DNA of 10,556 nt from Candidatus Gastranaerophilales bacterium (GTDB lineage: Bacteria; Cyanobacteriota; Vampirovibrionia; Gastranaerophilales; Gastranaerophilaceae): the NCBI GenBank assembly GCA_947630355.1, contig CANRHJ010000059.1, positions 1 through 10,556 on the forward strand, given 5' to 3'. The notes beneath the pieces were generated by a model. That model was given only the letters and a program-made list of their open reading frames with translations. It made no database searches and was not told the origin of the DNA. Positions 1-8,438 of the stretch are shown here, one piece after another. Made by a program: the position numbers and the translations under genes. The stretch's first letter is position 1. Every line of letters begins with the position of its first letter.

Positions 1-286
1 CGTGCCAGTTATCTTCAATAACTCTTACTGTTGCTATTGTTTTTTCCAGCATAATGACATCTGCTCTTGATATATAATCATTTCCGCACGCACCAAAGGT
101 ATCAATAGTTTTATAAAATTCTTCAATAGAACCGGATTGGTAAGTTTGTTCGTTTAATTGACCAAAAAAGCAGGCTTTTTCATAAAAATACGGTTTGACT
201 ATTGAACTGTCGCCTTTTTTAACCGCCTCGCAAAATTTTAGTGCAGCATTTTCAACCGCATTATATTCTTTAATATCATCTCTCAT
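1..286 (-). CDS. NTF2/SnoaL-like protein, putative lumazine-binding family (3' end outside window)
   Basis: Partial gene; the first 95 codons are visible and the rest lies beyond position 1. Reading the minus strand from the ATG at 286-284 gives a protein beginning MRDDIKEYNAVENAALKFCE. Visible family-like pieces are an N-terminal helix, 'AVKKGDSSIVKPYFYEKACF' (residues 24-43), a GQL turn and 'ATVRVIEDNWH' at the visible end. This pattern (helix, GDSS.MKP.F...A..FG, then ATV.....DNW) is that of the putative lumazine-binding/SnoaL-like members of the NTF2 fold, usually 120-150 residues. Such proteins are cone-shaped barrels that bind small ligands or act as minor enzymes; the substrate here cannot be told. 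The start is supported by GAGGT about 7 bases upstream. It follows the HldE-C gene by 25 bases on the same strand, so it is probably the last visible member of the mfd operon. Confidence 0.72.
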   Translation of the reverse strand, partial: MRDDIKEYNAVENAALKFCEAVKKGDSSIVKPYFYEKACFFGQLNEQTYQSGSIEEFYKTIDTFGACGNDYISRADVIMLEKTIATVRVIEDNWH

Positions 287-311
287 AAAGTACCTCTTTC
301 CTTTTGTCTTT

Positions 312-773
312 TTATTTTCTCATTTTTTCAATAATGGAAGTGGTGGATTTACCTTCTACAAAACTTATGAACTCTATTCTGCCTCCGTTTGCCATTATGC
401 CTTTAGCTTCAGGCAGAGTTTCTATTGTATAATCCGCACCTTTTGTATGGACATCAGGTTTTATTTGAAGCAATAAGTCCAAAGGCGAATCTTCATCAAA
501 CAAAACTACATAATCAACACATCTTAAAGCGCTTAAAACTTCGGCTCTGTCGTTTTCATTGTTTATCGGGCGTCCTTCTCCTTTTATGCTCCTTACCGAT
601 TTATCGGAGTTCAAAGCTACAATTAAAACATCCGCAAAACTTTTTGTTTTCTCCAGATACCTGACATGCCCGACATGCAGAATATCAAAGCATCCGTTTG
701 TAGTAACAATGGTTTTGCCTTCTTCTCTAAGCTTTTTAATAGTTTCTTTAAGTTCCTCGCGGTTGATTAGCAT
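312..773 (-). CDS. rfaE2: D-glycero-beta-D-manno-heptose 1-phosphate adenylyltransferase (stand-alone HldE C-terminal/RfaE2 type)
   Basis: A 153-residue cytidylyltransferase-like nucleotidyltransferase. The N-terminal part has TTNGCFDILHVGHVRYL, with the nucleotide-binding HxGH motif at residues 33-36; 'ALNSDKSVRSIKGEGRPIN' follows, and the C-terminal 'STTSII' (143-148) is the usual ISTT-type nucleotide-binding signature. This is the size and motif order of RfaE domain II (HldC/HldE C-terminal half), which transfers AMP from ATP to heptose 1-phosphate to make ADP-heptose for lipopolysaccharide or another surface glycan. The sugar-kinase half of bifunctional HldE is absent, so a separate kinase would be needed elsewhere. 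The start at 773 is preceded by AGGGGT. The gene lies 38 bases after the foldase gene and 25 before the NTF2-like gene. Related adenylyltransferases of the same fold (for example glycerol-3-phosphate cytidylyltransferase) are the main alternative; the C-terminal STT motif favours the heptose enzyme. Confidence 0.85.
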   Translation of the reverse strand: MLINREELKETIKKLREEGKTIVTTNGCFDILHVGHVRYLEKTKSFADVLIVALNSDKSVRSIKGEGRPINNENDRAEVLSALRCVDYVVLFDEDSPLDLLLQIKPDVHTKGADYTIETLPEAKGIMANGGRIEFISFVEGKSTTSIIEKMRK

Positions 774-786
774 TATGACCCCTGAT

Positions 787-806
787 AAATCGGAGCTTTC
801 CGATTT
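787..806. repeat. Short intergenic hairpin between foldase and rfaE2 genes
   Basis: Perfect 8-bp inverted repeat AAATCGGA / TCCGATTT with a four-base loop, in the 38-base gap between the foldase stop and the rfaE2 start. On the coding (minus) strand it is followed by ATCAGGGG rather than a T run, so it is not a standard intrinsic terminator for the operon. It sits just upstream of the rfaE2 ribosome binding site and might act as a processing or mRNA stability element. Inference only. Confidence 0.45.
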
Positions 807-811
807 TCTTA

Positions 812-1954
812 TTATTTATTTTCCTGCGGTGCGTTTGCATTAAAAGCTTCTTGTGTCTGAGGATTTTCAGCCGCAGCTTTCTTTATTTTTTCTTGTATTT
901 TTTCGGGATTATAATTTTCATCATAATATTCTATTTTCGCTTCATTTTTTAATGTTGCAATCTTACTTTTTAATATATCAACCTTATCACGGCTTTCGAG
1001 GTAATTAATAATATCATTTTTGGTTTGTTCAAAAGACATTGTGCCTGCTTCGGCTCTGTCCGTTACTTTTATTATGTGATAGCCGTAAGGAGTTTGTATT
1101 ACTTCACTGATTGTATTCGGAGCCATTGAGAATGCTTTTTCCGCGAACGGTTCTACCATTTCATCTTTTGCAAAAAATCCCAAATCTCCGCCTTTAACTG
1201 CACTTACACTGTCTTGTGAATTTTCTTTTGCTACTTTTGCAAAGGTTGAAGGAGCTGCTTTAACCTTATTATAAAGTTTTTCCGCCTTTTCTTTTAATGA
1301 TTGCATTTCTTCGGCTGTTCTTTTTTCCAATTCTTCATCACTTATATCTTTGTTTTCTTTCTTTATATTAACTTTTATCTGTTCGGGATTTGCTGCTATT
1401 AATATATGAGAAGCTCTTACACGCTGCGGATATCTGAATTTATCAGAGTTTTCGTCATAATATTTCTTTGCTTCCGCATCTCCTATAGATACCATAGCTA
1501 TTGAGTCTACAAGTTTTTTCAATTTCATTTCGTCTTCCAAATCTTTACGAAATTTATCGTAACTTACACCGTTTAGCTTTAATATCTGTTCAAATTGCTC
1601 TTTCGATCCGAATTTACTTATTATTTCTTTTTCGGCGGCTGAGAGTTCATCTTTGCTTATTTCTATTTTCCTTTGTTTCATTTCTTCATTTAACAGCGCT
1701 TTTACTATTAATTCAGACATTACTTTTTCTTTCATCATTAAAGAAAAAATATTATCCGGATTATCTTTCAAATCAATTCCCATTTGTGAAAACATGTTAT
1801 TAGAAGTTACTTCTTCATAGGCTCTTATAAATTCTGTTTTGGTTATTACCGTATTATTGACTTTTGCCAGATTTTCATTATTTTTTATCATTGAACATCC
1901 TGAAAATATAATCATACCCATCATTAAGCATAATATTAATTTTATTTTCTTCAT
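812..1954 (-). CDS. Peptidyl-prolyl cis-trans isomerase lipoprotein, SurA/PrsA-like foldase
   Basis: 380 residues. A basic, hydrophobic N-terminus ends in IFSGC, a lipobox with the lipidated cysteine at residue 20, so the mature protein should be a membrane-anchored lipoprotein outside the cytoplasm. Residues about 25-165 form a helical SurA_N-like chaperone region (VNNTVITKTEF...). A PpiC/parvulin domain follows: RVRASHILIA around H183, a charged insertion (EELEKRTAEEMQSLKEK), then KGGDLGFF...EMVEPFAEKAF and the closing GYHIIKV. The tail after about residue 335 is rich in K, A, N and Q. Parvulin foldases of this layout assist folding of secreted or outer-membrane proteins. The start is set by AAGGAG 8-9 bases upstream. 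It follows mfd by 20 bases and precedes rfaE2. SurA and PrsA cannot be separated safely; the lipoprotein anchor resembles PrsA, while the long N-terminal helical domain is shared by both. Confidence 0.88.
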   Translation of the reverse strand: MKKIKLILCLMMGMIIFSGCSMIKNNENLAKVNNTVITKTEFIRAYEEVTSNNMFSQMGIDLKDNPDNIFSLMMKEKVMSELIVKALLNEEMKQRKIEISKDELSAAEKEIISKFGSKEQFEQILKLNGVSYDKFRKDLEDEMKLKKLVDSIAMVSIGDAEAKKYYDENSDKFRYPQRVRASHILIAANPEQIKVNIKKENKDISDEELEKRTAEEMQSLKEKAEKLYNKVKAAPSTFAKVAKENSQDSVSAVKGGDLGFFAKDEMVEPFAEKAFSMAPNTISEVIQTPYGYHIIKVTDRAEAGTMSFEQTKNDIINYLESRDKVDILKSKIATLKNEAKIEYYDENYNPEKIQEKIKKAAAENPQTQEAFNANAPQENK

Positions 1955-1974
1955 TTATTTACTCCTTAATTTTT

Positions 1975-4900
1975 CTAACCTTTATTATTCGAATTATAAT
2001 TATACCCTATCTTTAATATATGATAAAATAAATTAGACAGAATGTTAAACAATTCTTCAAAATTTATATAAGCTCTGTTTAAAAGAAGTATCCCAATTCC
2101 GTCGGGGCAACTGTTTGGAGCATTCGTATATTTTATATATTTCGTAATATTTTTTTCCGCTTTCGATGAGATTATATTCCATTCACCCTTTGATAAGTTA
2201 GTATAAATTCTTATGTAAGAATCAGTTTCCCGTATTAACGATATTTTAGCTTGAGTCGCAAGTATTCTTAGTTGTACCAGCTTTATTAAATTTTCAACAG
2301 GTTCGCTCATTTTTGAAAATCTGTCTTTCCATTCGCTTTGTATTGCATTTATTTCATCTATTGTCGTTGCATCTGCAAGTCGTTTGTATTCAATCATTTT
2401 TTGTTCTTTTGAACCTGCCCATTCGTCGGGAATATATGCCGTTACGTTTATATCCACTATTGAAGGCTTTTGCTCTTCATATTTCCCGTCTTTTATTTCA
2501 CTTATTGCCTGTTCCAGTAATTGACAGTATGTATCAAACCCCACGTTTACCATTTGTCCATGCTGTTTGGTGCCTAATACATTTCCCACTCCTCTTATTT
2601 CTATATCACGCATCGCTATTTGATATCCGCTGCCGAGTGTCGTAAACTCTTTTATATATTGTAATCGTTTTACTGCATCAGCCGTTATTCCTTTTCCTGC
2701 CTTATACATACAATAACAATATGCCTGCCTGTCGGTTCTTCCTACTCTTCCCCTTATTTGATATAACTGTGCCAGCCCGAATTTGTCCGCATCTTCTATT
2801 ATTATGGTATTCGCATTGGGTATATCAAGCCCTGATTCTATTATCGTTGTGCACATCAACACATCATGTTCCCTGTTTAAAAAAGCTGTCATTATGTTTT
2901 CTAACTGCATTTTATCCATTTGTCCGTGCGCCGTCGCCAGCCTTATATTCGGCATTAATTTCTTTAAATTCTCAGCTCTTTCGTATATACTCTCTACCCG
3001 ATTATATAAATAAAATACCTGTCCTTCCCTTTCCAATTCATAATTTATCGCATTTTTTACCATGTTTTCTTTATATTCGCTTACATATGTTTTTATAGGC
3101 AGCCTGTTTGTCGGCGGAGTGTTTATTATACTCATATCTTTTATTCCTGATAATGACATATATAATGTTCGCGGTATCGGAGTGGCTGACATCGTTAATA
3201 TATCAATATTCTTCTTTAACCGTTTTAGTTTTTCCTTATGTGCCACACCAAATTTATGTTCCTCATCTATTACCAGCAAACCTAAATCTTTAAACTTCAC
3301 ATCGTCTTGCAATAACCTGTGTGTGCCTACTATTACATCCGTTTCGCCCAGTATTAACCTGTTTATTATTTCTTTCTGCTCTTTTGTACTTTTAAATCTT
3401 GATATAAGTTCTACTTTTACGGGAAACGGTTTAAATCTCTCACTGATGGTTTGATAATGCTGCATGGCAAGTATTGTTGTCGGAACAACTATTGCAGCTT
3501 GCTTCGATGACATTACCGCCTTAAATATTGCTCTTATTGCCACTTCAGTTTTTCCGAACCCTACATCTCCGCATATTAACCTATCCATTGGTTTATCGGA
3601 TTCCATATCCTCTTTTGTTTCGTTTATTGCTTTCATTTGATCAGGTGTTTCGGTATATCCGAAAGAATCTTCCATCTCATACTGCCATACTGTATCCGGC
3701 TCAAACGCATACCCCTTTGATAATTTCCTTAATGCATACAAATTTATTAAATCTTGAGCTACTTCTTCTACCGCCTTTTTTACTTTTGTTTTTGTATTAT
3801 TCCAATCATTACCGCCCATCCTGGATAATGGAGGAAGTACATTCCCTGAACCGCGATATCGGCACAACATGTTTATCTGCTCGGCAGGAATATGCAACTT
3901 ATCTTTGTTCGCATATTCTAACGTTAAATAATCTTTTTCCTCTCCGTCTATTTCTTGTTTAGTTAAACCTTTAAAAATACCTATTCCGTGAACCATATGT
4001 ACAATATAATCACCCTCTTGTATATCGTTTAAGGTCTCTATAAATTCTACATTCTCACGCTTGTAATTGTATCTGGTACCTGTTATATCCTTTGAACGTT
4101 TATTAAATAATTCCTTATCGGTTATTATTATTAATTTGCAATCTTCTGTTTTGCTTCCCGCAAATGCTATATTATCAGTTATATATACCGCATTCTTATC
4201 TTCGTATTTATATGAATACTCTATTTCGTTCTCTTTTAATATCCCTTCCGAACGCCCCTTATATTCCGAAGCTATTACTATTTTGTATCCTTTTTTATTA
4301 TTTTCCTTTATATATTTTATTACATCCTCCGTACCTTTGCTGAAATACGGAATTAATTCGGTTTGTAACTCTATATTGATATCAAAATCTTCGGACAAAA
4401 AATTATCAAAATATATTTTTTCCTTATTAGCCAGTGATGATAGCATTTCACTCAACGTAAGATGATGTTTTTTATCCGACTTTATCAGCATCTTTGAATT
4501 TTGATTTTCTTCATATTGTTTGTTTAAATCGGCTTCCGCCTGTTCATATCTTGTCTTAAATTGCGTATAATCATCAAATATATAAATATAGTCATCCGGC
4601 AAAAGACTTGTTAATTCCTTTAATGCCCGATTAAAACAATTCTCATAATATTCAATTCCTTCAAAATAATTACACTGTTTTATTTCTTCTATAATTTCTC
4701 TTTGACTGTCTTCATTCTCATCTGCATTTTTTTCAAGTATCTTATATGAATTTTTATCGGGTATAAATTTATAAACAGGCTCTATTTCCACATATTCAGC
4801 TTTTTGTATACTTTTTTGAGTTGAGTTATCAAAAATTCTTATATCTGTAACGGTATCTCCCCAAAATTCCAGTCTGTACGGATATTCACTTAACGGATAA

Positions 4901-5427
4901 ATATCCGTTATATCTCCCCTTATACTGAATTCTCCTATATCAGCAGCAAGCGTTTTTCTTTTATACCCCAGTCTTATCAAATCTTTTGCAAGACTTACGG
5001 TATCTATTTCATCGTCCCTTTGTATTTTTATTTTGTTTTTTTCAAAAAATGAAATATCGGGAAACCTTTCAAATAATGCCTTCTGCGGTACAATTATTAT
5101 ATCCGGCGGATTTTTTATTATTTGTACTTGTTTTGCATATTTATATAAATTTTTTGAATTTGTATCATATATTGAACCGTCTTGATAGGGAAATATTACC
5201 GCTTCCGTCCCGAATAAATGTTTCAAATCATTCTGAAATTTCAACGCTTTTTGCTCGGTTTCGGTTATCAAAACCGCTTTCTTCTTCTCCTTTATCAATA
5301 TTTGCGCTATTATTAATATCTTATTAACATTCGTTATTCCGCTTAGTGCAAATGATATACGCTTCTTTATCAGAGCGGATACTTTCTCTGTATATTCACA
5401 TTTTATATTTTTTATAAATTCACGCAT
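1975..5427 (-). CDS. mfd: Transcription-repair coupling factor Mfd
   Basis: 1150 residues, the usual length for Mfd. The N-terminal UvrB-like, UvrA-binding region includes FPYQDGSIYDTNSKN and EFSIRGDITDIYPLSEYPYR. The RNA-polymerase interaction domain (CarD-like Tudor fold) begins near residue 471 with EGDYIVHMVHGIGIFKGL. The translocase motor follows: Walker A GDVGFGKTE with K626, Walker B DEEH at 721-724, SATPIPRTL, TTIIESGLDIPNANT and QIRGRVGR, the last being superfamily 2 helicase motif VI. A TRCF C-terminal domain (AYIPDEW...EQKMIEYKRLA) closes the protein. Mfd pushes stalled RNA polymerase off damaged template strands and recruits UvrA for nucleotide excision repair. All key motifs look intact. 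The start at 5427 has only A-rich sequence before it and no clear Shine-Dalgarno, but the preceding frame shows no better start. It is the first gene of the leftward gene series; the divergent neighbour begins 105 bases away. Confidence 0.97.
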   Translation of the reverse strand: MREFIKNIKCEYTEKVSALIKKRISFALSGITNVNKILIIAQILIKEKKKAVLITETEQKALKFQNDLKHLFGTEAVIFPYQDGSIYDTNSKNLYKYAKQVQIIKNPPDIIIVPQKALFERFPDISFFEKNKIKIQRDDEIDTVSLAKDLIRLGYKRKTLAADIGEFSIRGDITDIYPLSEYPYRLEFWGDTVTDIRIFDNSTQKSIQKAEYVEIEPVYKFIPDKNSYKILEKNADENEDSQREIIEEIKQCNYFEGIEYYENCFNRALKELTSLLPDDYIYIFDDYTQFKTRYEQAEADLNKQYEENQNSKMLIKSDKKHHLTLSEMLSSLANKEKIYFDNFLSEDFDINIELQTELIPYFSKGTEDVIKYIKENNKKGYKIVIASEYKGRSEGILKENEIEYSYKYEDKNAVYITDNIAFAGSKTEDCKLIIITDKELFNKRSKDITGTRYNYKRENVEFIETLNDIQEGDYIVHMVHGIGIFKGLTKQEIDGEEKDYLTLEYANKDKLHIPAEQINMLCRYRGSGNVLPPLSRMGGNDWNNTKTKVKKAVEEVAQDLINLYALRKLSKGYAFEPDTVWQYEMEDSFGYTETPDQMKAINETKEDMESDKPMDRLICGDVGFGKTEVAIRAIFKAVMSSKQAAIVVPTTILAMQHYQTISERFKPFPVKVELISRFKSTKEQKEIINRLILGETDVIVGTHRLLQDDVKFKDLGLLVIDEEHKFGVAHKEKLKRLKKNIDILTMSATPIPRTLYMSLSGIKDMSIINTPPTNRLPIKTYVSEYKENMVKNAINYELEREGQVFYLYNRVESIYERAENLKKLMPNIRLATAHGQMDKMQLENIMTAFLNREHDVLMCTTIIESGLDIPNANTIIIEDADKFGLAQLYQIRGRVGRTDRQAYCYCMYKAGKGITADAVKRLQYIKEFTTLGSGYQIAMRDIEIRGVGNVLGTKQHGQMVNVGFDTYCQLLEQAISEIKDGKYEEQKPSIVDINVTAYIPDEWAGSKEQKMIEYKRLADATTIDEINAIQSEWKDRFSKMSEPVENLIKLVQLRILATQAKISLIRETDSYIRIYTNLSKGEWNIISSKAEKNITKYIKYTNAPNSCPDGIGILLLNRAYINFEELFNILSNLFYHILKIGYNYNSNNKG

Positions 5428-5532
5428 TTTTTTATTTTAGTTCTTTACTTCATATTTTTCAATTATATATATGATGTTTGAGTATATCATTTAATGTTTT
5501 AATATTTAATATAATACAAAGGGAGTAAGGAT
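5428..5532. promoter_or_regulatory. Divergent AT-rich promoter region between mfd and the coiled-coil protein gene
   Basis: The 105 bases between two divergent starts must hold the promoters of both units. For the rightward gene, TATAAT lies at 5510-5515, 18 bases before the start codon and just ahead of the ribosome binding site (GGGAG, 5521-5525); no good -35 box is found at 16-18 bases, so this assignment is weak. For mfd, the minus strand carries TATAAT (plus coordinates 5462-5467) with ATGATA (4 of 6 matches to TTGACA) 17 bases upstream at 5485-5490. The whole stretch is so AT-rich that chance matches are expected. Confidence 0.4.
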
Positions 5533-5979
5533 ATGAAAAAATATTTCATTTTGGCTTTATTTATATTTTCTTTATCAGGATTGGCTTATGCTGACGGTAT
5601 GGTTTTTGATCCTACGGAATATCCCGCTATTGAAGATATTCCGGTTTCAAAAGTAACTAAAACTAATACCTCTAACCCGGCTAATATCCCTTCTAATACT
5701 AAAATTCAAAATAATATTAAGACTGACTCAAATCTTGCTCAAAATGCTATTTCCAACCAATCAGGAAATTTTAATAATGCTTTATTTGAACTCGACAGCG
5801 CTCAGGTTAACATAAGAAATGAATTATTGGATTATCAAGCCAAATATCAGGAAGTGGATAATCAATATCGATTAATCAAAGAACAAAGAAAAGTTCTTGC
5901 CGACCAAATTAAAACAGTTGAACGCAGAATCAGAGATATTGAAAAATCTAAAAACAATATCAGAAAATCAATGATATAA
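5533..5979 (+). CDS. Small secreted coiled-coil protein of unknown function
   Basis: 148 residues; I do not recognise a family. The first 20 residues are a clear signal peptide (MKK, then a hydrophobic core, ending LAYA), with likely cleavage between A20 and D21, so the product should be exported to the periplasm or beyond. Residues about 38-80 are a low-complexity linker rich in N, T, S and K. Residues about 84-146 look like one long coiled coil (heptad-like hydrophobics, many K, E, Q and R; NELLDYQAKYQEVDNQY and onwards), which suggests dimerisation or binding to another helical partner. There is no lipobox and no second membrane segment. The start is supported by GGGAG/AAGG just upstream. 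It is followed by a hairpin at 5986-6009 and then comEC on the same strand, only 53 bases later. A link to DNA uptake is possible from position alone but has no direct support. Confidence 0.75.
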   Translation: MKKYFILALFIFSLSGLAYADGMVFDPTEYPAIEDIPVSKVTKTNTSNPANIPSNTKIQNNIKTDSNLAQNAISNQSGNFNNALFELDSAQVNIRNELLDYQAKYQEVDNQYRLIKEQRKVLADQIKTVERRIRDIEKSKNNIRKSMI

Positions 5980-5985
5980 TTATTT

Positions 5986-6012
5986 AGACTCTTACCTTTG
6001 TAAGAGTCTTTT
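5986..6012 (+). terminator. Hairpin terminator or attenuator between coiled-coil gene and comEC
   Basis: AGACTCTTAC pairs perfectly (10 bp) with GTAAGAGTCT across a CTTT loop, followed by TTTAATAA. The stem is good but the T run is short and broken. Since no convincing promoter lies between it and comEC, which starts 21 bases later, partial read-through is the likely way comEC is expressed. Confidence 0.75.
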
Positions 6013-6032
6013 AATAAGGAAATATGTGAACT

Positions 6033-8438
6033 ATGAGTAAACAGGTTAAATTAATTCTGTTTTCCTGCTTTTATATTATCGGTATTCTTTGCTTCTTTTG
6101 TCAGGGATTAATACTTCCGGCTGTTACGTGCCTTACGGCTTTATACGTCGTAAATATTAAAAAAGGCATTTTCTCATATAAATATTTCGCCGCCTTATTA
6201 ACTGTATTTCTTTTCGGTTTTTTAAATACTTATTTTAATTTCCGCACAGATGACGATTTAACCCCTTATACCGGCAATAATGTATCGGTGAGTGCAAAAG
6301 TACTTACAATTCCATCTAATAATATTAACGGTAAAACTAAGTTTTTTGCTAAGGTTACTTCTTTATCTTTTGATGACGTCTACTTGCAGGGTTTAAACTC
6401 AAAAACTATGGTTACAATCCAGGATAAACAAGAAAAGTTAAACTTAATAAAAATCGGTGATACCTTAAATCTAAACGGATTTTTAACAAAACCCGTCATG
6501 GCTCAAAACCCTTCTCAGTTTGACTATTCCAAATATCTGCAATTGAAAAATACTTTTTCTCTCCTTTATGTTAAAAATTCTAATGCGAAAACTCTGAACA
6601 CTAAGCACTCTGAAAATAATTGGTATGTTTCCGCACCCGCTGAGGATTTCTACGGTATTCTTATTCAAAAACTTAACGATAAAAGAAATGCTATCCTTAA
6701 TATCCATCGTAAAAACATAAAATCACCCATGATTGAAATTTTAGGCGGTATTATTTTCGGTGATGATGCCGTTAATCCCGATGAAGAAACCAAAGATAAT
6801 TTTATACATTCGGGTATTATTCATATTCTTGCGGCTTCAGGCATGAATGTTTCTCTTATTGCGGGTATTTGGTTTTTTGTCTCAAAAACTTTGAAATTTA
6901 ATTATAAATTTTCCGTTATTTCTTGCATGCTGTTAATTATTTTCTATACGTGTATGACAGGGTTTGGCCCGCCGATTATAAGAGGATTTTTAATGCTTTT
7001 CTTAGTGCTGCTGGGAAAATTGATTGACCGCAGCGCACCTACGATGGGTTTATTATTCCTTGTTGCCATGCTAATGCTTGTTTATTCACCCATGATGGTT
7101 TTTGATGTCGGATTTCAATTATCTTTTATAGTAACTTTTGCTCTGATTTTATCAGCACCCGTATTATCGTTTAATTTTAAATTTAAACCGATTAACTGTA
7201 TTATAAGTGCTTGTCTTATTCCCGTTATTGCCCAGCTCTATGCGGCACCTCTGCAAATATTCTATTTTAACTCCGTTACTGTTTATTCCGTTTTCGCAAA
7301 TATTGCAATAATTCCGGTGCTCAGCGTTGTATCTTTTGTCGGTTTTATCAGCTCTATTATTGCTTTAGTCCCGATTCTTTCCGACAAAATTTGTTTTATT
7401 GCCGATTTAATTTTAAATCCGCTCCTTATATACATTGTTAAAACCGCTCAGTTCTTTGCCTCTCTGCCATATTCCGTTATCACAATCAAAAAACCGTCAC
7501 TTCTTCAGATTATTTTGTACTTTGCAATTATTATTCTTTTTACTTGTATTCTCAGATATAAATTATTTTTCAAAAAGTTATATTATATTTTGTCCCTATT
7601 AATTATTGTTTTCGGTTTAACTTTTATTCAAATTCCCAATAATAATTCGGAAGTGATATTCTTTTCCGTCTTAAACGCAGATGCAATACTAATTAAATCA
7701 CCTGATAATAAATATTTCATTCTGGATACGGGTAAATTGCCATACTTATCCAACGCTTCACAAGCTAAATATATTATTATCAAATATTTAACCGATAAGG
7801 GAATTAAAAATATTGATTCGGTGATTTTAACCCATTTTGACTCTGACCATGCGGGCGGAACTTTGGATATATTGAACAATCTTAACGTCGGTAAAATATA
7901 TATTACCAAATGTTCGAAAAATACTAAACTTGTTTCTGATATTACCGATTATATCCGGCAGCATAATATAAAAACAATTATTGTTAACAGGGAAGAAGTA
8001 ATCTACCGTAAAAATAACTTCTCTTTAACTGTTTTAAAACCCGATGATATTAACTTGAAAACCGAAAACGAACAATCTTTAGCGGTAAAACTATCTTATA
8101 AAAATAATGATGTCCTATTTATGGGAGACGGAAATTATAAAACATATCAAGCTCTGCCGGATGATTACAAACAAGGAATTGAAATAATAAAAATAGGTCA
8201 TCACGGTGCAAATAAAACAATAGACTTAAATATGATTAATAATTCGGATTTATTTATAATCTCTACGGGGAAAAATCCTTATAATCATCCCGGTTCCGAT
8301 ACCATAGCTCTGCTTGACAATTCAGGCAAAAAATATCTGAGAACCGATTATCATAATGCCATTAAACTTATATTAGATGATAACAAATACGAATATAAGG
8401 TGTTCTCACCCATAACAAAAAATTTCATAAAAATATAA
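6033..8438 (+). CDS. comEC: ComEC/Rec2-type DNA internalisation channel protein
   Basis: 801 residues, the normal length for full three-part ComEC. Residues 1-60 hold two or three hydrophobic segments, followed by a DUF4131/OB-like region (NNVSVSAKVLTIPSN to about 180). The competence (channel) domain runs from about 235 to 510, beginning EILGGIIFGDDA and containing HSGIIHILAASGMNVSLIAG (H264 in the middle), GFGPPIIRGFLM and FDVGFQLSF, with many membrane helices. The C-terminal metallo-beta-lactamase domain has LTHFDSDHAGG (H601, D603, D605, H606), VKLSYKNNDVLFMGDGN and KIGHHGA (H723-H724). ComEC carries single-stranded DNA across the inner membrane during natural transformation; the C-terminal domain is thought to degrade the non-transported strand. 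Start 6033 is forced because an in-frame TGA lies just upstream at 6027-6029; AAGGA at 6016-6020 is rather far away (12 bases). No other competence gene is visible here. Confidence 0.95.
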   Translation: MSKQVKLILFSCFYIIGILCFFCQGLILPAVTCLTALYVVNIKKGIFSYKYFAALLTVFLFGFLNTYFNFRTDDDLTPYTGNNVSVSAKVLTIPSNNINGKTKFFAKVTSLSFDDVYLQGLNSKTMVTIQDKQEKLNLIKIGDTLNLNGFLTKPVMAQNPSQFDYSKYLQLKNTFSLLYVKNSNAKTLNTKHSENNWYVSAPAEDFYGILIQKLNDKRNAILNIHRKNIKSPMIEILGGIIFGDDAVNPDEETKDNFIHSGIIHILAASGMNVSLIAGIWFFVSKTLKFNYKFSVISCMLLIIFYTCMTGFGPPIIRGFLMLFLVLLGKLIDRSAPTMGLLFLVAMLMLVYSPMMVFDVGFQLSFIVTFALILSAPVLSFNFKFKPINCIISACLIPVIAQLYAAPLQIFYFNSVTVYSVFANIAIIPVLSVVSFVGFISSIIALVPILSDKICFIADLILNPLLIYIVKTAQFFASLPYSVITIKKPSLLQIILYFAIIILFTCILRYKLFFKKLYYILSLLIIVFGLTFIQIPNNNSEVIFFSVLNADAILIKSPDNKYFILDTGKLPYLSNASQAKYIIIKYLTDKGIKNIDSVILTHFDSDHAGGTLDILNNLNVGKIYITKCSKNTKLVSDITDYIRQHNIKTIIVNREEVIYRKNNFSLTVLKPDDINLKTENEQSLAVKLSYKNNDVLFMGDGNYKTYQALPDDYKQGIEIIKIGHHGANKTIDLNMINNSDLFIISTGKNPYNHPGSDTIALLDNSGKKYLRTDYHNAIKLILDDNKYEYKVFSPITKNFIKI

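Noticed and set aside
787..806. Hairpin between foldase and rfaE2 genes as an operon terminator
   Set aside because: On the coding strand no T tract follows; the T-rich side faces the plus strand, where no gene ends.
2313..4465. Several plus-strand frames of 60-144 residues inside mfd
   Set aside because: They are antisense shadows of the intact 1150-residue Mfd and are rich in L, F, S and C as expected from its reverse complement.
6024..6035. Upstream ATG at 6024 or GTG at 6026 as the comEC start
   Set aside because: The ATG is followed at once by an in-frame TGA and the GTG is out of frame, so ATG 6033 is the only workable start.
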